Origin: Aquificota bacterium
GTDB lineage: Bacteria; Thermosulfidibacterota; Thermosulfidibacteria; Thermosulfidibacterales; Thermosulfidibacteraceae
Length of the DNA: 6,048 bases
Assembly: GCA_015494645.1 (NCBI GenBank)
Contig: WGAU01000102.1
Location: 1 to 6,048 of the forward strand
Direction: 5' to 3'
Shown here in pieces: positions 4,816-6,048 of this stretch. The position numbers and the translations under genes were made by a program. Within the stretch, counting starts at the first letter, position 1. The number at the start of each line of letters is the position of its first letter. The notes under the pieces were generated by a model. It ran no database searches and was not told the origin of the DNA. It saw nothing but the letters and a program-made list of their open reading frames with translations.

Positions 4816-5727
4816 ATGAAACGTTTTTTGATACTTCTGTTTTGCATTATCATTTTAAAAACAACAGCCTTTGCAGGAGGAGGCGATCATTACCCCAACG
4901 GAGCAGAGGATTTTCTTGTAGGCGCTGTTCCCCCGCCAGGATTTTACGCTATAGATTACAACTACTTTTACTTTGCAGACGAATACAAGGACAACTCTGG
5001 AAACACCATAAACAGCGGTCCACTGGATGACTTTTCATTGAGGGTTTACGGAAACATCCTGAGACTCATATACGTGTCCAAAATCAAGATCCTTGGAGCA
5101 AGCTACGCTACCCACCTGTTTATCCCATGGGTGGAAGTAAACGCCAACTCCAAGGCCTTCCACGTTCACAAGAGAGGGCTTGCCGATATTATAGTTGATC
5201 CTTTTATACTTGCATGGCACAGCAAGTACCTGCACGCTGCCTTGGGTATAGATATCTACGTTCCAACAGGGGAATACGACAAGCACAGACCGGTAAACAT
5301 AGGAAAGAACTTCTGGACCTTTGAGCCTGTGTTTGCCCTCACTTTTCTGCATCCAAGTGGCTTTTCTGCATCGCTAAAGCTCATGTACGATATAAACACT
5401 ACCAACAACGACTACATAGATCCCAGAACAGGAAAGGAAACATCACTTAAACCGGGACAGGAATTTCACTTTGACTGCGCCATTGGATACTCTCCTGTAA
5501 AATGGATGCGCGTAGGACTCTCGGGATACGCTTACTTCCAAACCACAGATGACGAGATTGACGGTAAAGATGTGGAGAACCAGAGAGGGAGAGCCTACGC
5601 GTTAGGTCCCACTGTAATGCTCAACTACAAAAGACTCTCCCTCATAGCCAAAAGCCAATTTGAGTTTGGTGTTAAGAACAGGCCCCAAGGCAACAACGTC
5701 TGGATAAAACTCATATACGCCTTTTAA
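4816..5727 (+). CDS. Secreted beta-barrel protein, Phenol_MetA_deg (MetA-pathway transporter) family
   Basis: A 303-residue protein beginning with a clear signal peptide: MKR, a hydrophobic stretch to about residue 14, and a probable cleavage after AFA (18-20). The mature start GGGDHYPNGAEDFLVGAVPPPGFY (21-44) carries the HYPxGAExFxxGxxPPPGFY pattern of the Phenol_MetA_deg family. Alternating aromatic and polar strands and a final phenylalanine (IKLIYAF) fit an outer-membrane beta-barrel. Family members are thought to pass hydrophobic or aromatic molecules, but the name comes from a phenol-degradation cluster and the substrate here is unknown. The ATG at 4816 follows GGGAGGT by 5 bases. The trpB2 gene begins 17 bp downstream, so the two are probably co-transcribed. 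Confidence 0.85.
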   Translation: MKRFLILLFCIIILKTTAFAGGGDHYPNGAEDFLVGAVPPPGFYAIDYNYFYFADEYKDNSGNTINSGPLDDFSLRVYGNILRLIYVSKIKILGASYATHLFIPWVEVNANSKAFHVHKRGLADIIVDPFILAWHSKYLHAALGIDIYVPTGEYDKHRPVNIGKNFWTFEPVFALTFLHPSGFSASLKLMYDINTTNNDYIDPRTGKETSLKPGQEFHFDCAIGYSPVKWMRVGLSGYAYFQTTDDEIDGKDVENQRGRAYALGPTVMLNYKRLSLIAKSQFEFGVKNRPQGNNVWIKLIYAF

Positions 5728-5744
5728 AAAGCTGGAGGTGAATC

Positions 5745-6048
5745 ATGAAGAAAAGGTTTATCATTGACACAGAAATACCTAAAAACTGGTACAACGCACT
5801 GCCTGATCTACCAAGATCCTTGGATGTTCCTCTGAATCCCAAAACCAAAAAGCCCATAAGCCCAGAAGACTTAGAGCCTCTTTTTCCCAAAGCCCTTATA
5901 GAACAAGAAGTGTCCACAGAAAGATGGATAGAAATACCAGAAGAAATTTTGGAAATATACGCCCTGTGGAGACCCACTCCTCTGTACAGAGCCTATGGCC
6001 TTGAAAGATTTTTGGACACCCCCGCAAGGATATACTACAAGTACGAAG
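5745..6048 (+). CDS. trpB2: Tryptophan synthase beta chain-like protein TrpB2 (partial, 3' end outside window)
   Basis: An open frame of 101 codons runs to the window edge without a stop, starting at ATG 5745 after GGAGGTG (5734-5740). The N-terminal region, with IPKNWYNALPDLP (11-23), PLNPKTKKPI (29-38), the long linker, then LWRPTPLYRA (74-83) and TPARIYYKYE (92-101), matches the TrpB2 class, which is longer at the N-terminus than ordinary TrpB. The PLP-binding lysine (SHKxN) would lie just after the window. The enzyme condenses indole with serine to make tryptophan in the cytoplasm. TrpB2 often occurs without trpA beside it and is proposed to salvage free indole; some members use O-phosphoserine. 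No other trp gene is visible here. The class is clear; the physiological substrate is inferred. Confidence 0.92.
   Translation, partial: MKKRFIIDTEIPKNWYNALPDLPRSLDVPLNPKTKKPISPEDLEPLFPKALIEQEVSTERWIEIPEEILEIYALWRPTPLYRAYGLERFLDTPARIYYKYE

Overview
The window looks like part of the chromosome of a Gram-negative, probably thermophilic and anaerobic bacterium. It encodes an outer-membrane channel-type protein, so there is an outer membrane. Arginine is written mostly as AGA/AGG and isoleucine often as ATA, a habit common in thermophiles. The last gene is a TrpB2-type tryptophan synthase beta chain, a form common in archaea and deep-branching thermophilic bacteria. GroEL lacks the usual GGM-rich tail. 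Together these suggest a Thermodesulfobacteria-, Aquificota- or Thermosulfidibacter-like lineage, but no gene here fixes the taxon. Nothing indicates a phage, transposon or CRISPR array. Most of the window is ordinary housekeeping DNA, with a few unusual details.

Left part, plus strand (1-2521): a tightly packed set of genes. It begins with the C-terminal end of a B12-dependent methylmalonyl-CoA mutase (cobalamin-binding domain). A crotonase-fold protein follows, overlapping the mutase gene by 43 bp, and then MeaB, the G-protein chaperone of the mutase, overlapping the crotonase gene by 14 bp. The metabolic unit therefore interconverts succinyl-CoA and methylmalonyl-CoA, with MeaB protecting the cofactor. 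The crotonase has lost both glutamates used by true enoyl-CoA hydratases, so its reaction is open. After a 52-bp gap come rpsT (ribosomal protein S20, TTG start) and, overlapping it by 4 bp, a small cysteine-rich protein of the DUF6485 type, also with a TTG start.

Centre, minus strand (2567-4505): the groES-groEL chaperonin operon. It is transcribed toward the rpsT unit and shares with it one terminator hairpin at 2525-2560. Upstream of groES lies a perfect CIRCE operator, so HrcA repression and heat induction are expected.

Right part, plus strand (4816-6048): after a divergent intergenic region of about 310 bp holding the groES promoter, a possible plus-strand promoter and a strong hairpin without a U-tract, there is a secreted beta-barrel protein of the Phenol_MetA_deg family. 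It is followed 17 bp later by trpB2, cut by the window end. The pair looks like an operon. Its joint function is unknown; handling of an aromatic compound such as indole is speculation.
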